64,000 bases of DNA from Epiperipatus broadwayi (GCA_028023455.1 JAQFVV010012512.1:2575935-2639934); one strand, 5' to 3'; numbered from the stretch's first letter, positions 22,350-35,799 are shown. Program-made: numbers and translations. Notes: generated by a model from the sequence alone, not told the origin.

Positions 22350-23261
22350 TTTTATAAAAATTTCTGTTTTCTATTTGTACTCATTTTTCAAATTATTTTC
22401 TTTTCTTTATTTCACTATTTTCAGTCAGTAAATTATTATAAAGCATATTACTAGCAGCCTCTAATACCACTAGTAATTTCTGTGCATTAATTGTTGATAC
22501 GTGATTATGTGTATTCAAATTCTCATTTTTTAATTAAGTAGAAGACTGTTATAAATTCTAACTATATGTGTATAAAAAACTGACAAAAATTATAGATAAT
22601 ACAAATAAAATAATCTTATAACGTTTTTTTTTTTGTTTTGTTTTTTTTTGGGGGGGGGTTGCAACCTTATTAAGACCTTTGTTTTTAGCCTTATGAATTA
22701 TGATTAACTTTAAATATTCATTTCTGTAAACTGACATAAAAGTCACTTATAATTCATCTGTTTGTGTAAGTTTGTGTAAGTATATAAGTTTGTTTTATGA
22801 TGTTCACCAGAATTGATATCTTCAAAATATTTTACGTTGTGAATTATAAAAATTACATATGTCGTTGTTTATTGAAATACATTTAGCACATACAAACATA
22901 TATATATATATATATACTAAACTCCATTAAATTATATGTAACGGAATTAAGCATATATATGTGGATTAAACTCGAGTAAAAACTGGAAAAAATTGTAAAT
23001 TTTAAAAGGATATTCATACATATATGCAAAACATTGTTATATGTATATATACATCCACATTTAAACAAAGAGAAAGGATATTCAGAAGTTTTATATCTCT
23101 AGCTCATCTGATGCGCGAAGATGGAAGATCGTTAGTGAAAAGAATTCATAGCGAAGGAGGATGATTTGAAGTTCTGCCCTGATGATTGATTGCAAAATTA
23201 TATAATAGAATTGAGCTTAAATATTTACTAATACCAAACACAAAGATTTAATTCCTCTGTA
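22350..23261. other. AT-rich intergenic DNA
   Basis: No gene. It contains a poly-T/poly-G stretch at about 22626-22660 and TA runs at about 22898-22917 and 23260-23275. Confidence 0.55.
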
Positions 23262-23376
23262 TATATATATATATATGATCAATAGATGGCGTTTTACCAA
23301 AAACACCGACCAAGCGAATGTTTGTTTACATAAACGACAAAAAAGTCAGAATTCACTATCTCTTTCATTTTGCCCA

Positions 23377-23424
23377 CCCTCAGATCAGCTGATTTCAAGC
23401 TAATTTGCTATTATCAGTGAAGGA
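23377..23424 (-). ncRNA. Hammerhead ribozyme, core-mutated (R' arm)
   Basis: Minus strand: stem I TCCTTCA...TGAGGG, core CTGATAA (one base off CUGAUGA, at G8), stem II AGC/GCT, GAAA, stem III, UH site ATC. The G-to-A core change is expected to inactivate it. Confidence 0.7.
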
Positions 23425-23657
23425 TAGAGCTAGAAACTAGATCTAAACACTGACTGCAAGTGTTTATGCAAGATGTTTCTATCAATTTGCAAGCATGAAA
23501 TTTTTCAGACCGGTAAAGTCTTCAAACTCAGCCTAACAAGCTAGATAGCTATATGGGTCTGATCTCAGTTCAGTTTCACCACATAGTCAAAGTCTCTGCA
23601 ATATATATCATTGTATAAACACTTGGAGTCAGTGTTTAGATCTAGTTTCTAGCTCTA

Positions 23658-23706
23658 TCATTCACTGATGATAGCAAATTAGCTTGAAATCAGCTGATCT
23701 GAGGGT
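23658..23706 (+). ncRNA. Type I hammerhead ribozyme (R arm, copy 2)
   Basis: Core CTGATGA at 23665-23671 and GAAA at 23686-23689 are intact. Stem II is A-G-C/G-C-U closed over AAATTA, with a U-U at the first position. Stem III is formed by AUC AGCU GAU; the expected cleavage is after ATC, between 23699 and 23700. Stem I pairs (CA)TTCA with TGAGGG; one mismatch compared with copy 3 on the 5' strand (ATCA for TCC). Confidence 0.8.
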
Positions 23707-24078
23707 GGGGAAAATGAAAGAGATAGTGAATTCTGACTCTTTTGTCGTTTATGTAAACAAACATTTGCTTGGTCGGTGTTTTTGGTAAAATGCCATCTAT
23801 TGATCATAAATACAAGTGACAGCAAGTTAATGTGATTAAAACTTGTTTTTGTTTTTCATAAATGTACCTTTAAAGGTTTTTGCAATGAAATATTTATATA
23901 TTGCAGAGACTTTGACTATGTGGTGAAACTGAATTGAGATTAGACCCATATAGCAATCTAGCTTGTTAGGCTGAGTTTGAAGACTTTACCGGTCTGAAAA
24001 ATTTCATGCTTGCAAACTGATAGAAACTTTTTGCATAAACACTTGGAGTCAGTGTTTAGATCTAGTTTCTAGCTCTAT

Positions 24079-24125
24079 CCTTCACTGATGATAGCAAATT
24101 AGCTTGAAATCAGCGGTCTAGAGTG
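24079..24125 (+). ncRNA. Type I hammerhead ribozyme (R arm, copy 3)
   Basis: Core CTGATGA 24085-24091 and GAAA 24106-24109 intact, same stem II. Stem III is altered (AUC AGC GGU) but can pair, with predicted cleavage after GTC, between 24118 and 24119. Stem I is weakened by changes after the site (TAGAGTG for TGAGGGTG). Activity is uncertain. Confidence 0.68.
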
Positions 24126-24290
24126 GGAAAAATGAAAGAGATAGTGAATTCTGACTCTTTTGTCATTTATGTAAACAAACATTTGCTTGGTCGGTGTTTT
24201 TGGTAAAATGCCATCTATTGATCATAAATACAAGCACAGCAAGTTAACGTGATTAAAACTTGTTTTTGTTTTTCATATATATATATATAT

Positions 24291-25189
24291 ATGTGTGTAA
24301 GTTTGTGTGTTACTTTAAACTAATATTCTTATAGGTAAAGATGTTTTCTTTATATTATTTGTTGCAATATTCTTTTTCAAAAAACTTTGTAACTTTCTAT
24401 AATTTCTATTACTAGCAAAGATTCAAAAAGTTTATAACAAAGTAATTAACAATATAAACAGAAAGAGGAAAGAAAAGTATATGTACATTCATTAATGTTG
24501 TTGAAGGTTTTTAGCATTTCTGAAAAGATATATGTACTGAATTTGGATGGAAGAGTTTTTAAAAATTATTTATCTATATTGATAACCTGTGTTTCATACT
24601 GAATACCCTGCATGTTTTGTGCCATAGAGGGGCAGATTCTGGAACTCATAGTTGATCGATTGAAACACAGCTTTATAGATCATGTTTTGCCAATTCTAAA
24701 ACAATGATTTGAAACCTAAATGCTAACTGAAGAATAATGCGGAGATTTTAGACAATGCTATGAAATTTGAAGAGATTTATGGTGAATGAAATAAGAAGTG
24801 ATGAAAACTAAATATATGCATTAGCTGTTTTTTCTTACTAAAGCTATGAAATTATGGAATGCATTCTAAAAAAAATAATTAAAAGAAATAATCAGCTTTT
24901 TGAAAATTTAATTTATGTGTGAATACCAAATAATATTAGCATATTCCTTAAATTAAATTTATTTTGTAATTATTTTGTTTCTTTTTTAATAAAGTGAATA
25001 GACTTTTATTAAATATAAAATAATACCCAAATAGTTTATGGCTTGGAAGTTTTTAAAAAATGTGTTTCACCGAAAGTGATATCCAGTTTTCAGACCCTCA
25101 TGTTAACTTGTACATGACTTAACTCACTCTAAATTCAGCAGTTTTTACATTATCATAGCATATTTAGGCTCATTTTCAAACTTAAAACA
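24291..25189. other. AT-rich intergenic DNA
   Basis: No gene or known repeat recognised. Confidence 0.5.
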
Positions 25190-25515
25190 TACTGTAAGAT
25201 GTTGCCCTCTCTTGAATTATTTTACAAGTAAAAAGTCAACAATATAGACATTCAAAGCTGCAACAAAGTAAGAAGGCAGGATTTCCTAGATGTTGATTGG
25301 TTGGTTCTCATCAAAAACAATGAAAGAGTGCCTGACAATAATTTTCACCACTCCAACTTCTTTGTTTTGATTTTGAAAATAAAATTAATGTTTTAGAGCA
25401 TTTTAAAGTATTCTTTTACATATTATAATGTATTTTTATAAAATATGCTAAATATATAATTATTTTACAAAAATAGTAAGATTTTAGTAAAAAAAGTTTT
25501 ACTTTTACACTAATG
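25190..25515 (+). repeat. Unnamed dispersed repeat, copy 1
   Basis: About 330 bp beginning near CTGTAAGATGTTGCCCTCTC, containing GAATTATTTTACAAGTAAAAA, GATTGGTTGGTTCTCA and ATGTTTTAGAGCATTTTAAA, and ending in a TTTTACAAAAATAGTAAG block. Same order and strong similarity at 30310-30645 (minus) and, more diverged, at 62655-63065. No coding frame; class unknown. Confidence 0.7.
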
Positions 25516-25594
25516 TAAGTTGAGAAAGAAATCAATGACATCTACAACACTTTGTAATTCTTAAAAAAACTTCTTTTTAGGTGTTCCACTATCT

Positions 25595-25711
25595 ACATCT
25601 TGTAGTCTTTGTCAACTATATAATGTTGAATAATCAAAGCTATGGGTATTGTGAAAGGATGTCTCATTTTAATTATTCAATGTTATGTAGTTGACAAAGA
25701 CTACAAGATGT
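25595..25711. repeat. Short inverted repeat (hairpin)
   Basis: Arms of about 40 bp (25595-25634 and 25671-25711; ACATCTTGTAGTCTTTGTCA at the outer end) with two or three mismatches around a loop of about 36 bases. Possibly a small fold-back or MITE-like element. No coding. Confidence 0.75.
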
Positions 25712-25768
25712 ATAATCGAAAGTATTTCTAATAAAATAACTATAAGTTATGCAAATTTTACTGTATTT

Positions 25769-25792
25769 TAATATATATATATATATATTGAT

Positions 25793-25868
<76 letters not shown>
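25769..25868. repeat. (TA)n microsatellite
   Basis: About 100 bases of TA dinucleotides interrupted by TGATTTGAA and TGA. Confidence 0.95.
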
Positions 25869-25869
<1 letters not shown>

Positions 25870-25870
<1 letters not shown>

Positions 25871-26679
25871 TATTTAGAAGTAATATTATGACATGACATA
25901 TTAAAAAACAATTATAAACGATCTCTAAAAGTTCATTTGGCAGCACAACACTAAACCTAATATTAAACAGTTCAATTTCTGTAAAAATGGATTGTACAGA
26001 TGTTGAGAAAAGAGAATATGAATAAGACTTATTTTAAAAAGAAGAATTAACAGAAACCAGTTTATAAATAGCAATAATTATGATAAAATCTGTAGAAAAA
26101 ATAAATTTTGGTAAAAAGAAATTAAAATAGGTTGAAAGATAAAAAAATAAAATCAGATCATTTATTAAATAAATTACTCAATTTTGTATAGAAATTCATA
26201 AGAATATAGTAAATCAAAAATGTTTAAATATAAATATAGAATCCCCTAATTTTTTTAGATTGTCTAGCTAAGTATAAAATTCCGTTTTTGCTTACATTAT
26301 CAATAACCTGGAGGAATGAAAAATCTAATAATTGATAACAAGAATGGTGAAATTTAAATTCACATCAAATGTGTGCATCCTTGTATTTTTTATTAAGTAA
26401 TATTTATTACATAGAGATATACATAAACCATGAAACATAATCTTGATTGAAGACAAATTTCAGACACCTGTAATTATACTCATCCCTAATATTGCATAGT
26501 TTAACAACTATCTAATATGAAACATATTGAGCTTGACATTTATTAATCATTACCATTTGAGATTATTACATCACTACTTTCCCAACATTTTAGTCAGCAT
26601 GTATTGACATTTACAATGTTAAAAGGTTCATGCAAACTACTGACCTCATTTTATGTGAATCAAGAAACCACTGCTACAC
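25870..26679. other. AT-rich intergenic DNA
   Basis: No gene recognised. Confidence 0.5.
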
Positions 26680-27323
26680 CTAACTTGTAATCTGCAATGT
26701 TTCCCAATTTTCATCCATTAAGATCAACAAATTATCCTTGCTTTGCTCCCACAATTCCATCATCACAAATCTTTTACATGCATTACCAATGTCTTCATCT
26801 CTCTCTTCCTCATTTATTCTACTCTTTGCTCTATACCCTCTCTCTGCTTCTCATAGTCTCTCCACCAGCTGTTGAGACTCTAGATATCTAGACCTATATT
26901 TATCATTGAAACATCTGCTTCTTCTAGTCTTAGTTTTAAATTCTATGTTTGAAAACAAATCCTTTACATCTCTCTCAATCTTCTCATTTACTGTACAATC
27001 ATGTCCCATCATTGGCATGCATGTCCCTTTAGATTCCATGAAACACTTATATTCACTTAGCCTTAGTAATTCTGGTGACATTTTGTCCATCCTGCCATTA
27101 CCAGATGGTGTACAATGATTAATTCTTGGCTTTATTCCATCAACTAGTGGCTTACCATCTTTTTTCAATTTATCCATTTTTGGCTTTTTTCAACTCTTCT
27201 TTTTTATTACCTTTGTACTTTCCAACCCTGACTTCTCTTGTTTCCCACTAAAATTGAACTTTAGTTCTTTACTCCTCCATCAGTTTGCAACTCTGTGTTT
27301 TCTTGAATCTCCTTTTCTGCCAT
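26680..27323 (-). pseudogene. Unrecognised Lys/Glu-rich protein, pseudogene-like
   Basis: I do not recognise the product. On minus, a frame opens MAEKEIQENTELQTDGG at 27323, shifts frame within about 25 codons, then reads KELKFNFSGKQEKSG through one TGA near 27190 into a clean stretch from MDKLKKDGK at 27177 (108 codons: EYKCFMESKG, HDCTVNEKIERD, RYRSRYLESQ-type segments). A second TGA at 26851-26853 is followed in the same frame by about 56 more codons (EAERGYRAKS ... MDENWETLQITS) to a TAG at 26680. Total about 219 residues; charged, several Cys, no membrane segment. The persistence of coding-like composition across two stops and one shift suggests a processed pseudogene or transposon-derived frame. 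Introns of a live gene cannot be excluded. Confidence 0.5.
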
Positions 27324-27914
27324 AAAAGGCAGAAATCTGTATGTTGCTAACACTGATTTATCAGTAGCTATCTAAGCTAGTTTTATTGAAGGTGTTGTTT
27401 CCCCACTTTTGTCATGTCGTTTCTCCCTTTGATACTTTTAACCTCATCCTTGTATGTGAGCCTGTTTATTATTAATACAATAAGCTGTCATGTTTTAAGA
27501 AAGTCTCACTATTCTTTACTTAGTAAAAATAACTTAGACAATTATAACAGATGAAGATCAAAAAAAGGAAATCTAATGAAAATGTATTTGCTATTTGGCT
27601 AATAAAGTAATTGCAAGCAATTACATACACTCGTAACCACCCAGGGTTAATCCTATATATAAAGTAAGCAGTAGTAAATTAGTCCTTTGAAAAACTCAAT
27701 AAATTCATAAACCTTTTTTTCTGACAAAAGACAGAATGGAATTATGTATTTAGTGACAGCTTTGTGGAGAATTTATATATATGAGTATAATGTTTCTAAG
27801 GGCATGTGACAAGCTACCAACTGATGAAATGGAAGTGGCTATTTATGTTCATAGATAATAATGTTTTTTTTTAAAAAAAAAGACAAATATTTTAATGCTA
27901 AGTCCAACTATTTT

Positions 27915-27950
<36 letters not shown>

Positions 27951-30309
27951 TGTAGCCCTTGGGTTTGCCCAAGACTACATTTTTGAGTTAACTATGCAAG
28001 ATAAGGTTTAATATAAAATTTTCTTCATAGTTTATATATTTTGTTTTTTAATAAACAAAATTTTTAGCCAAGACTAGGTTTGAACCCATATTCATAGGGA
28101 TTGCATATATTTTACTTGGTAGGCAATCTGAACATTTGTCACTAAAATATTTCTAACCAAAAGATTGTTTTATTTAACATTAATTTATCGGTCAATTTGA
28201 TATTAAAAGATATATTTTTAGAAAAGCAAGATTTATACATCGTTTAATAAGTTGAGTGCAAAAAAAGGAGGGGGATGTGCCACTCATAAAACTATGTCAG
28301 ATAGTGATAATGGATGGTCGTAATTTTATACTGATAAGTTATAAATAAATAGTTTATGAGATTAAATTATAAAAACATAATAGTTATAATAATTAAGGAT
28401 TAAAATATTAAATCATTTTAATATAAGAATTGTATGTGTGCGACAGTGTGTGTGTATTTAATCTAATTGTGAATTTTAAATATGAGATTCACAGCTAAAT
28501 AATAATTATTCTGTATCACTTGTAAGGAAATTTTTAAAAAAGAAATTAAGTCATTTTTAATAGTTTATCATTATTTGCAGCCAAAATTTAGTTCAAAATA
28601 CTGGTTTTGAAGCTGGGCTGCTATATATTTTTTATGGAAAAAGTAAAAGAGGGGAGGAGAGAGCTTTCTGTTATTTATTTTGAAGAGAGAGAGAGCTTTC
28701 TGTCTTTTGTTATTTAATGTTTTCCACAGTGTAAAGTTACCCACTAAATTATCAGAGTAATTTAAGTGATATATATATATATATATGGCCAAGAAATTTG
28801 AGTGTGAAATTAATTGGTGATTATATCTGTTAAATGTAAAATTAATTGGTGATTATCTGTTAGAATGCAGATGTGAATTTGGTGTGGTTTTTCAAGGGAG
28901 CAAAAGGTTAAAATAATCAGAGAGAAAAGGAAAAAAGAGTCAATTAAGAAAAGAGAATGACCAGATTTCAAGGGTCAATACAATTTCATAATAGGGGGAA
29001 GCAGGAGAATAAAGAAAAGGCAGACTCTATAAAAAGCTCTGCTGTATTGTAAAGTGAAGGGACTAGTCTATCTGAAACTCTCTGTTGCCAGTTTTCTCTT
29101 TTTGGTTTTATAGAGAAACTTTGCTATAAAGTTAAAAAGAAATGTTTTTTTTTTCTTTTAGGAAAGAAAAATCATTTATAGTAAATTAATCATTTGTCTC
29201 TTAAAATAACTTTGCCAAATTTAATATCATAAGAAGAAAAGAAAATATTTATCGAATAAGTTTTTTAATTGGGTACACATTTAATCTCCTGAAATTAATC
29301 AATCATCATGATTGATGACAAATCAGCAAATGATAACATTTAAACCACAGAAAATAAATTCTAGATTTGATTTCATATATAAAGCATTCGATTTGAATAT
29401 TAAATGAATTTAAAGAAAGAAAAAGACAATAAAAATGGACTTATATCTTTAGAAATTTAAGCAAGGGCTGTTCAGTTGTAATCTACATAAAATCAAAAAT
29501 GAGGAAATCATTTCAGTCACATAAAATTCATATATCTGATGGCATAGGAGAACTTTATCCCAAGAACTTTGTCTACATAAACTCATGGCTTCTATAAACA
29601 AATCCAGGAAGAATACGGAAAATGGAAATCAGAAACTTGAAGGACCTTTCCAAAGAACTCTTTAAGTATATATTTTTTATTATTTTATTACTCACTATTT
29701 ATGTAGAACATTTAATCTAGAAAAAAAAAAGAAAAAAAATAATTTCTTTTTTTATGTTTTCTCATATATGTCCATTTACATTTAACACTTTCATGGATCA
29801 TTTTTATTACTGGCCAAATGAAGTAAAACTCTGAAACTTTTAATTGGTTTTAATTGTTCAAGTGACAAACTCTTTGATAGAAATATTTTCAATTTTTTAA
29901 TATATATTAATTTTAGTTTTGTTTTCAAAAAGTATATTAATTATTTGTAATGTTAGGAAAGTAAACGAATGTTTTTTCAAAAATATATTTTTATTTGTAT
30001 TTTATAGAAATATTCAAAAGCGGAAAAAATAAAAGAAAACATTATGAGCAAATTACAAGCAATGTAAATGTCATTTATATCCCTCCCAGATTTGCCGTTA
30101 CGAATTTTTTAAGAATTTTTTAGAAAAAATCTTAATGTTTTTCTCAAAATAATTATATTTTCAGCATATTATTAAAAAAATACACCAAAAATACATTATA
30201 ATATTTAAATGAATGCCAGAAAAATATTCTAAAACATTAATCTTTGTTTGAAAATCAAATAAACAGCTTGGAGCAATCTAAACTCTTGGCAAGATGTCAA
30301 AAGTTTTGC
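27324..30309. other. AT-rich intergenic DNA with small repeats
   Basis: No gene supported. It holds (CA)n(TA)n at about 27917-27950 and a TA run at 28770-28786. 28811-28857 has a direct duplication of the AAATTAATTGGTGATTAT segment. A TATAAAAAG motif at about 29030 has no gene attached. Confidence 0.5.
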
Positions 30310-30645
30310 TACAGCTGGTTTCTTTTTCAATTTACAATCATGTAAAGTATACATTTTTTTTAATAAAACCTTACTACTTTTGTAAAATATATTTTCAGCA
30401 GATTTTATGAAATAATTTGTAATATGTATGAAAGTAATAAAAAAAACACTCTAAAACATATATTTTCATTTTCAGTGGTGAAAAAATATTTATCAGAATC
30501 ATCAGCCAATAAGAATTGAGAATAGATTGAGAATAGATTATCCAACCAATCAGAACTGGCCTTCTTTTTTTGTAAACTTGAAACACTCCTAGTATTGATT
30601 TTTTACTTGTAAAATAATTCAAGAGAGGCCAGCATCTTACAGGTC
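30310..30645 (-). repeat. Unnamed dispersed repeat, copy 2
   Basis: Reverse-complement match to 25190-25515: TTTTTTACTTGTAAAATAATTCAAGAGAGG at the right side (30598-30627), an inverted GATTGGTTGG box near 30545 and TTTTGTAAAATATATTTTC near 30378. Same order of blocks as copy 1. Confidence 0.7.
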
Positions 30646-33600
30646 TTGCTCTAAGCTTTAAATCGAGCGTAAATTGATCACCGTAACTCATAAAATGGCC
30701 GAGTTAGAGTGATCTAAAGGTGACAATGCAAATATGCATTGAACCCTATTTAAGTGTTTTAATTCATGTCAGAATTATAATTGTTGCTATTTTGGGGATA
30801 GAATATTGATGACAGATCATTTTTTATCTGTTTATTTTAAATGCTTTTGCTATTATTAACATTTTGGGGGTAGGTGAAGAATATCATGTCATTCTGTATG
30901 TGCCTTATTTTAAATGCTTTACAGACATTTTTTTTTAAAAAAAGATATTATTACTAAGGGAAATGTTTTGAATGAATCGTATCAGAGGTTATTGTCAAAT
31001 GCTTAGACTTATTGCTATGTTATAAAATCGTGTGGCTGTTGAGCTAAAACATCATTATCTTATAAAAGTGCAGGGAAATAGTTTTAAAAATTTAATATGC
31101 ATTTCTTATTATTATTATCATAAATTTAAAGCCAAATACAAGCTGATTAATGCTTGGAAAAATTGTTGGCTCATATTCCGGTGCACTAACTTGCAAGAAT
31201 ATTGTAGATATGAAAGTTTTACTTGTAGAAGTTGATGTTTCGACTTGTATATAATGTGGATGGACAAATAGTCTCCACCAAGCCAGTGAAGCTGTAGCTC
31301 ACTAAGATATTTATGCTATATTTATAAAGTATTTAAACACAGTGGAAGAGTTTTCCCACTTGATTATTCTCTACACTGTAAGAAGATTTCTTGATTTATG
31401 GCTAGAGGTAATAGGTACACCTAAGTCTCTTTGTATGACTAGTGATAAAAATCCTAGCATATCTCAACCTTAGTGAAAAGGTTTTCTCTTATTCGGGTCA
31501 CTGCCTGCCTCATGGTATTGTTTGATATTCCTTACGAGTGTATGAAAGATAGCTATTATAAGCATTATTTATAAATGTCGGATACAGGGTCACAAACTCA
31601 ATTTGATGTCAGGATGAATGTAGATAATGTATGTGCGATTGGTGTACTTGAATATTGTTTTGTCAATCTAGTTTGATTTATCAATTAGAGCCAAGAGTAA
31701 TAAAGTTAATAAATGTTAAATTAAGGGTTAAATAAAACCTACGAATGTTTAAGTGTAAGCAATGCGTATATGAAATTATCTAATAAATATTTCCACAGCC
31801 AGCTGAGAACTTTGATGGAAAGGTAATATTATTAAAATATTATTATGGTCATAAGAACATAAGTATAGAGTATGTGCACATATGATGATGGATGATTGAT
31901 CTAGATACCGATTTGTTTGCATTGACTTAGTCCCATCATACATAGAATATCTCTATTGTAAAGATTAGGGCAAAAGAATGTTGGATCAAAAATGATGAAA
32001 TAAAATTAGTAAATTTGGGAAGGAATGTTAATTTAAAATAGTTAAATAAAATTATTAAATTTTATTATGGGAGGAATTAGCTCTAAAAACAGATTAGTAA
32101 TTTAAAAGCATTAAACACGGGAAGAAATTTAGTATTCACTGTATCTAGGATAAAAATGAAAGCAAAAATATATGTGAAGGTAATTAATATTTTTTTTATA
32201 TTTGATATTAATATTACTCCATGGTAATCATGAGTCCCTGATAATTAGGAAATGAATATTGATATTTTAAACCTCTTGATATTATCCATTGATTTAGGGA
32301 TATTTATTGGTTATTTTTATTTTTATCATAATACGTTGTAAAACAGGGGAAAGCCATGCGAGTCATCAAGCGAAGGTGTATATTCTGTATTGAATTGTAA
32401 TATGTCAATAAAATTTGTTGTTTGTTTTAAATAAAATTTGTGTATGCCTCAATGTTTTTGTGGGTTATTATTATCTAGACATTTCCAATCCAATCATGCA
32501 TCAATATATTATGATTAATATTTGAATCATCATTTTCATAAATATCTGGTAAAATTATCTAAAATGGTTAATTTCTGATACTTAGAATTACCAAATAATT
32601 TAATATAGTTGAGATATAAATTGTGAATAGGGATAGTTATTGAGTAATAGTGGATGCTGGGGGTGGGCATAAAATCCTTTCCCCATCCGTTGTATTCAAA
32701 CACCTCTCTAGACACACTTTATAATTTTGTTATAATTGTGAATATGTTTATAATGCATTTCTAAAAGATTTAATAAGCTTAAATTATTCCGAGCCTTAAT
32801 GTAAATAGATATTAAACTGCATTAAAGACAACCAAGATAACCTTGGAGGTGATCATGAGGGGAGTGTTTATCACCAATAATCTATTGCATCTTGTTTGAT
32901 TTCCACACCTAATTGTTCTAAAAACTCTGAGAAGAGATTATAATGGGAGAAATGAGCTAGCATAAAGCAAATTTAATAAGTAACAGATAATAGTGTAATA
33001 GACCTATGGATGTGAAGTTGATGGAGGGGTGGATAAGGAAGGTGGAGATGGATATAGAACTTTGTAATTGGAACAAAATTTTAATTGTAGCTTTAATGAT
33101 GGTGAATGGTGGTATGCTGAGAATAACCAAGAATTTACATAGATATTAATATTATCGATTTTAATGCATTCTCAGTGTTCTCTTAATCAATTGGTTATTT
33201 ATTAACCCATTCATTAAATATTATTACTGAAAGTTATTGAAGTGATATTTAACCTTTATATTTTATTGAAGTTGCAATTTGGCACTCTGGCAATTAAGAT
33301 TATAGATGTTCTGTACCATCATAATAATCCCAGTAGGCCTTAGAAATAGTGTTAGCTGGGAATGATGAAGCATCCACTGATCTATCCTTAAAATGTTACA
33401 ATTAGCATGAAACTTGGCTGCAAGGGTTTAAATGCCATATATATTGAAATATAGGTTATAATTAATGCATAGTGTGGTCGCCGGAGCTGAAATAAAGAAA
33501 TATTATAATTAATCCATAATATGGATGTGTGACCATTTGAATAAAGATTCTCATTTGTTAGAATAAAGTTATAGTTAGCTTAAACTGTCCAATAATATAA

Positions 33601-34549
33601 GTTAGGTTTGTAAACTCTCCCAATCGTTTTAGGTATATTTGAAATACAATGTGGATGACCTATTGAAAGATTCCAAAATACGTTTAATAGCAATTTGATA
33701 AGTGTTTTTATGCAAATTAATTAAGTAAAGAAAGCATAACTTTTCTTTTGTTAGAATTGGTCCACAACGTGGACGTCCTATTAAACATGAAATTCTCTAT
33801 AGTTATAATGGCTACAACATGGAGGTTATAAAATAAGTGATAGCAGGCTCCATACATTCATTATATACTTAGGAAATTCGCTAAACTTATAATATATATA
33901 TGTTAAAAATAAGCTTAACAAATATAATTTACAAGATATTAAAATTGAATCACTATTTTTTTACTTACTGTAATACAAAGGAGTGTACTTGAAATGAAAT
34001 AACAAAAACTTTTAAATAAAATTTCGGGTTTGACGTCACAGTTTAAAAGTTCAACTTCAAACATGATGGTGATAGGATTATAACTTCATTTTTTATTTAT
34101 AATATGTAGAATAATATATACATCTCATTTTGAATTATTTATTCATTGCAATTTATAAACTATGTAAAAAACAATTTGAGAGAGGGATCTATCAAAAGAG
34201 TTATTTATAATATATATTCAATAGTTAAAACTTAAATTGTTTGTATATGTAGGTCATGTAAAGTTTACTCAATAATATTCAAGAAATATTTGTATTTTTT
34301 ATTTTTTTAATTACACATTTATTCTTAACATTAAACTAGCATTTGACAATGTAATATAAAAAATATATGATATGGAAATCACAAGAAGAAATATATTAAT
34401 TTTAAAGAATTTCTATTTAATTGCAGCAGATTATTTTGATATATCCATAAATAAGAATTTGAATCCAAGAAAAAAACACAAAAGGAATTTTTAATGTTTT
34501 AATAAATCTTAGGTTTTTTTTTTACTTGACCCACATTTAACCTATGGGG
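30646..34549. other. AT-rich intergenic DNA
   Basis: Long stretch without a supported gene, transposon or RNA. The 67-codon frame at 31032-31235 has no recognisable motif. Confidence 0.5.
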
Positions 34550-34850
34550 TTTTGACTTTCCATCATCAGATTTTCAATGATATGGATGGCTGAAGAGTTG
34601 GAGGTTTGAGTAGATTGAAGCCTGTCCATTAAAGTGTGAAGATTTGCTATCTTAATATAAACTGAACGCTGATTATATATATATGTATGGGAGATGATAA
34701 TCTGGACCAACTGATGATTGCTGCTCTAGCATGAAATACGGATATTGGTGATTATGTATCTTTTTTAAATGTGTGCGATCATATGTATCAGTTATATGAG
34801 ATAGTGTCGATAGTTGGTGGTGCTTGAAAGTCTGAGTTCAAATCCCTATA
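34550..34850 (+). repeat. Hammerhead repeat, solitary copy 1
   Basis: Matches the spacer and plus arm of the 60.5-62.2 kb array (GAAGAGTTGGAG, TCTATCTTAATATA, GGGAGATGATAATCTGG, then ribozyme and tail). The minus arm is reduced to a remnant at the left edge (CCATCATCAG fused to ATTTTCAATG, the ribozyme half deleted). Confidence 0.8.
34706..34749 (+). ncRNA. Type I hammerhead ribozyme
   Basis: 44 nt. Stem I ACCAA (34706-34710) with TTGGT (34745-34749); core CTGATGA 34711-34717; stem II TGCT/AGCA over GCTCT; GAAA before a short stem III (AU/AU, loop ACGG); predicted cleavage after ATA just before TTGGT. All invariant core bases are present. Confidence 0.85.
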
Positions 34851-34854
34851 TTTT

Positions 34855-34948
34855 TAACTAGATAATAAATGTTTGGAAAATGTTTTTAAGATATTAATCT
34901 ATTTATTTAACTAGATAATAAATGTTTGGAAAATGTTTTTTAAGATAT
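34855..34948 (+). repeat. Tandem duplication of about 40 bp
   Basis: Two near-identical units beginning TAACTAGATAATAAATG, offset by about 53 bases, directly after the hammerhead repeat. Confidence 0.85.
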
Positions 34949-35310
34949 ACTTATCAATAGAGAACAAAAAAAAAGTTAAATCCTCACATATCTGGTTTAA
35001 CTAAGCTATAAAATATTATGTTTCTTTTCACTTTTTCCTAAGATAAATGAAAGAGAAATATGTTCTGGTTATATTTCAACACCATTATTTTACAATCATT
35101 CAGCAGCATAAAAGACAGCTCATTCTCACTCACTGTTTGCATTTCATAAACAAGTTTTGTTTTTAGGTTTCTCTGGTGTTATCAACTCCTGAATTTTTAT
35201 GCCCATCTTGCCAGTTTAATATTTTTCATACCACTCTTACATAAAATAGGCACTGATTTCGATGCATATTTAACAACTTGTGGATAAATAAGAAACAAAA
35301 TCATTGCAAT

Positions 35311-35796
<486 letters not shown>

Positions 35797-35799
35797 ATA

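Larger units (their letters stand above)
23262..24290. mobile_element. Fold-back hammerhead element, R'-M-R-M'-R layout
   Basis: Three copies of an arm R and two of a middle block M. R is inverted at about 23276-23470 and direct at about 23612-23860 and 24034-24278; M is direct at about 23471-23600 and inverted at about 23897-24033. The outer ends are the same sequence in mirror image (GATCAATAGATGGC... and ...CCATCTATTGATCA) and (TA)n lies on both sides. No coding frame. Each R arm carries a hammerhead ribozyme. The nature is probably a non-autonomous retroelement processed by ribozymes (PLE- or retrozyme-related); family unnamed here. Confidence 0.8.

Noticed and set aside
29020-29060. TATAAAAAG promoter-like motif
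   Set aside because: Single AT-rich match in AT-rich DNA with no downstream coding region or LTR structure.
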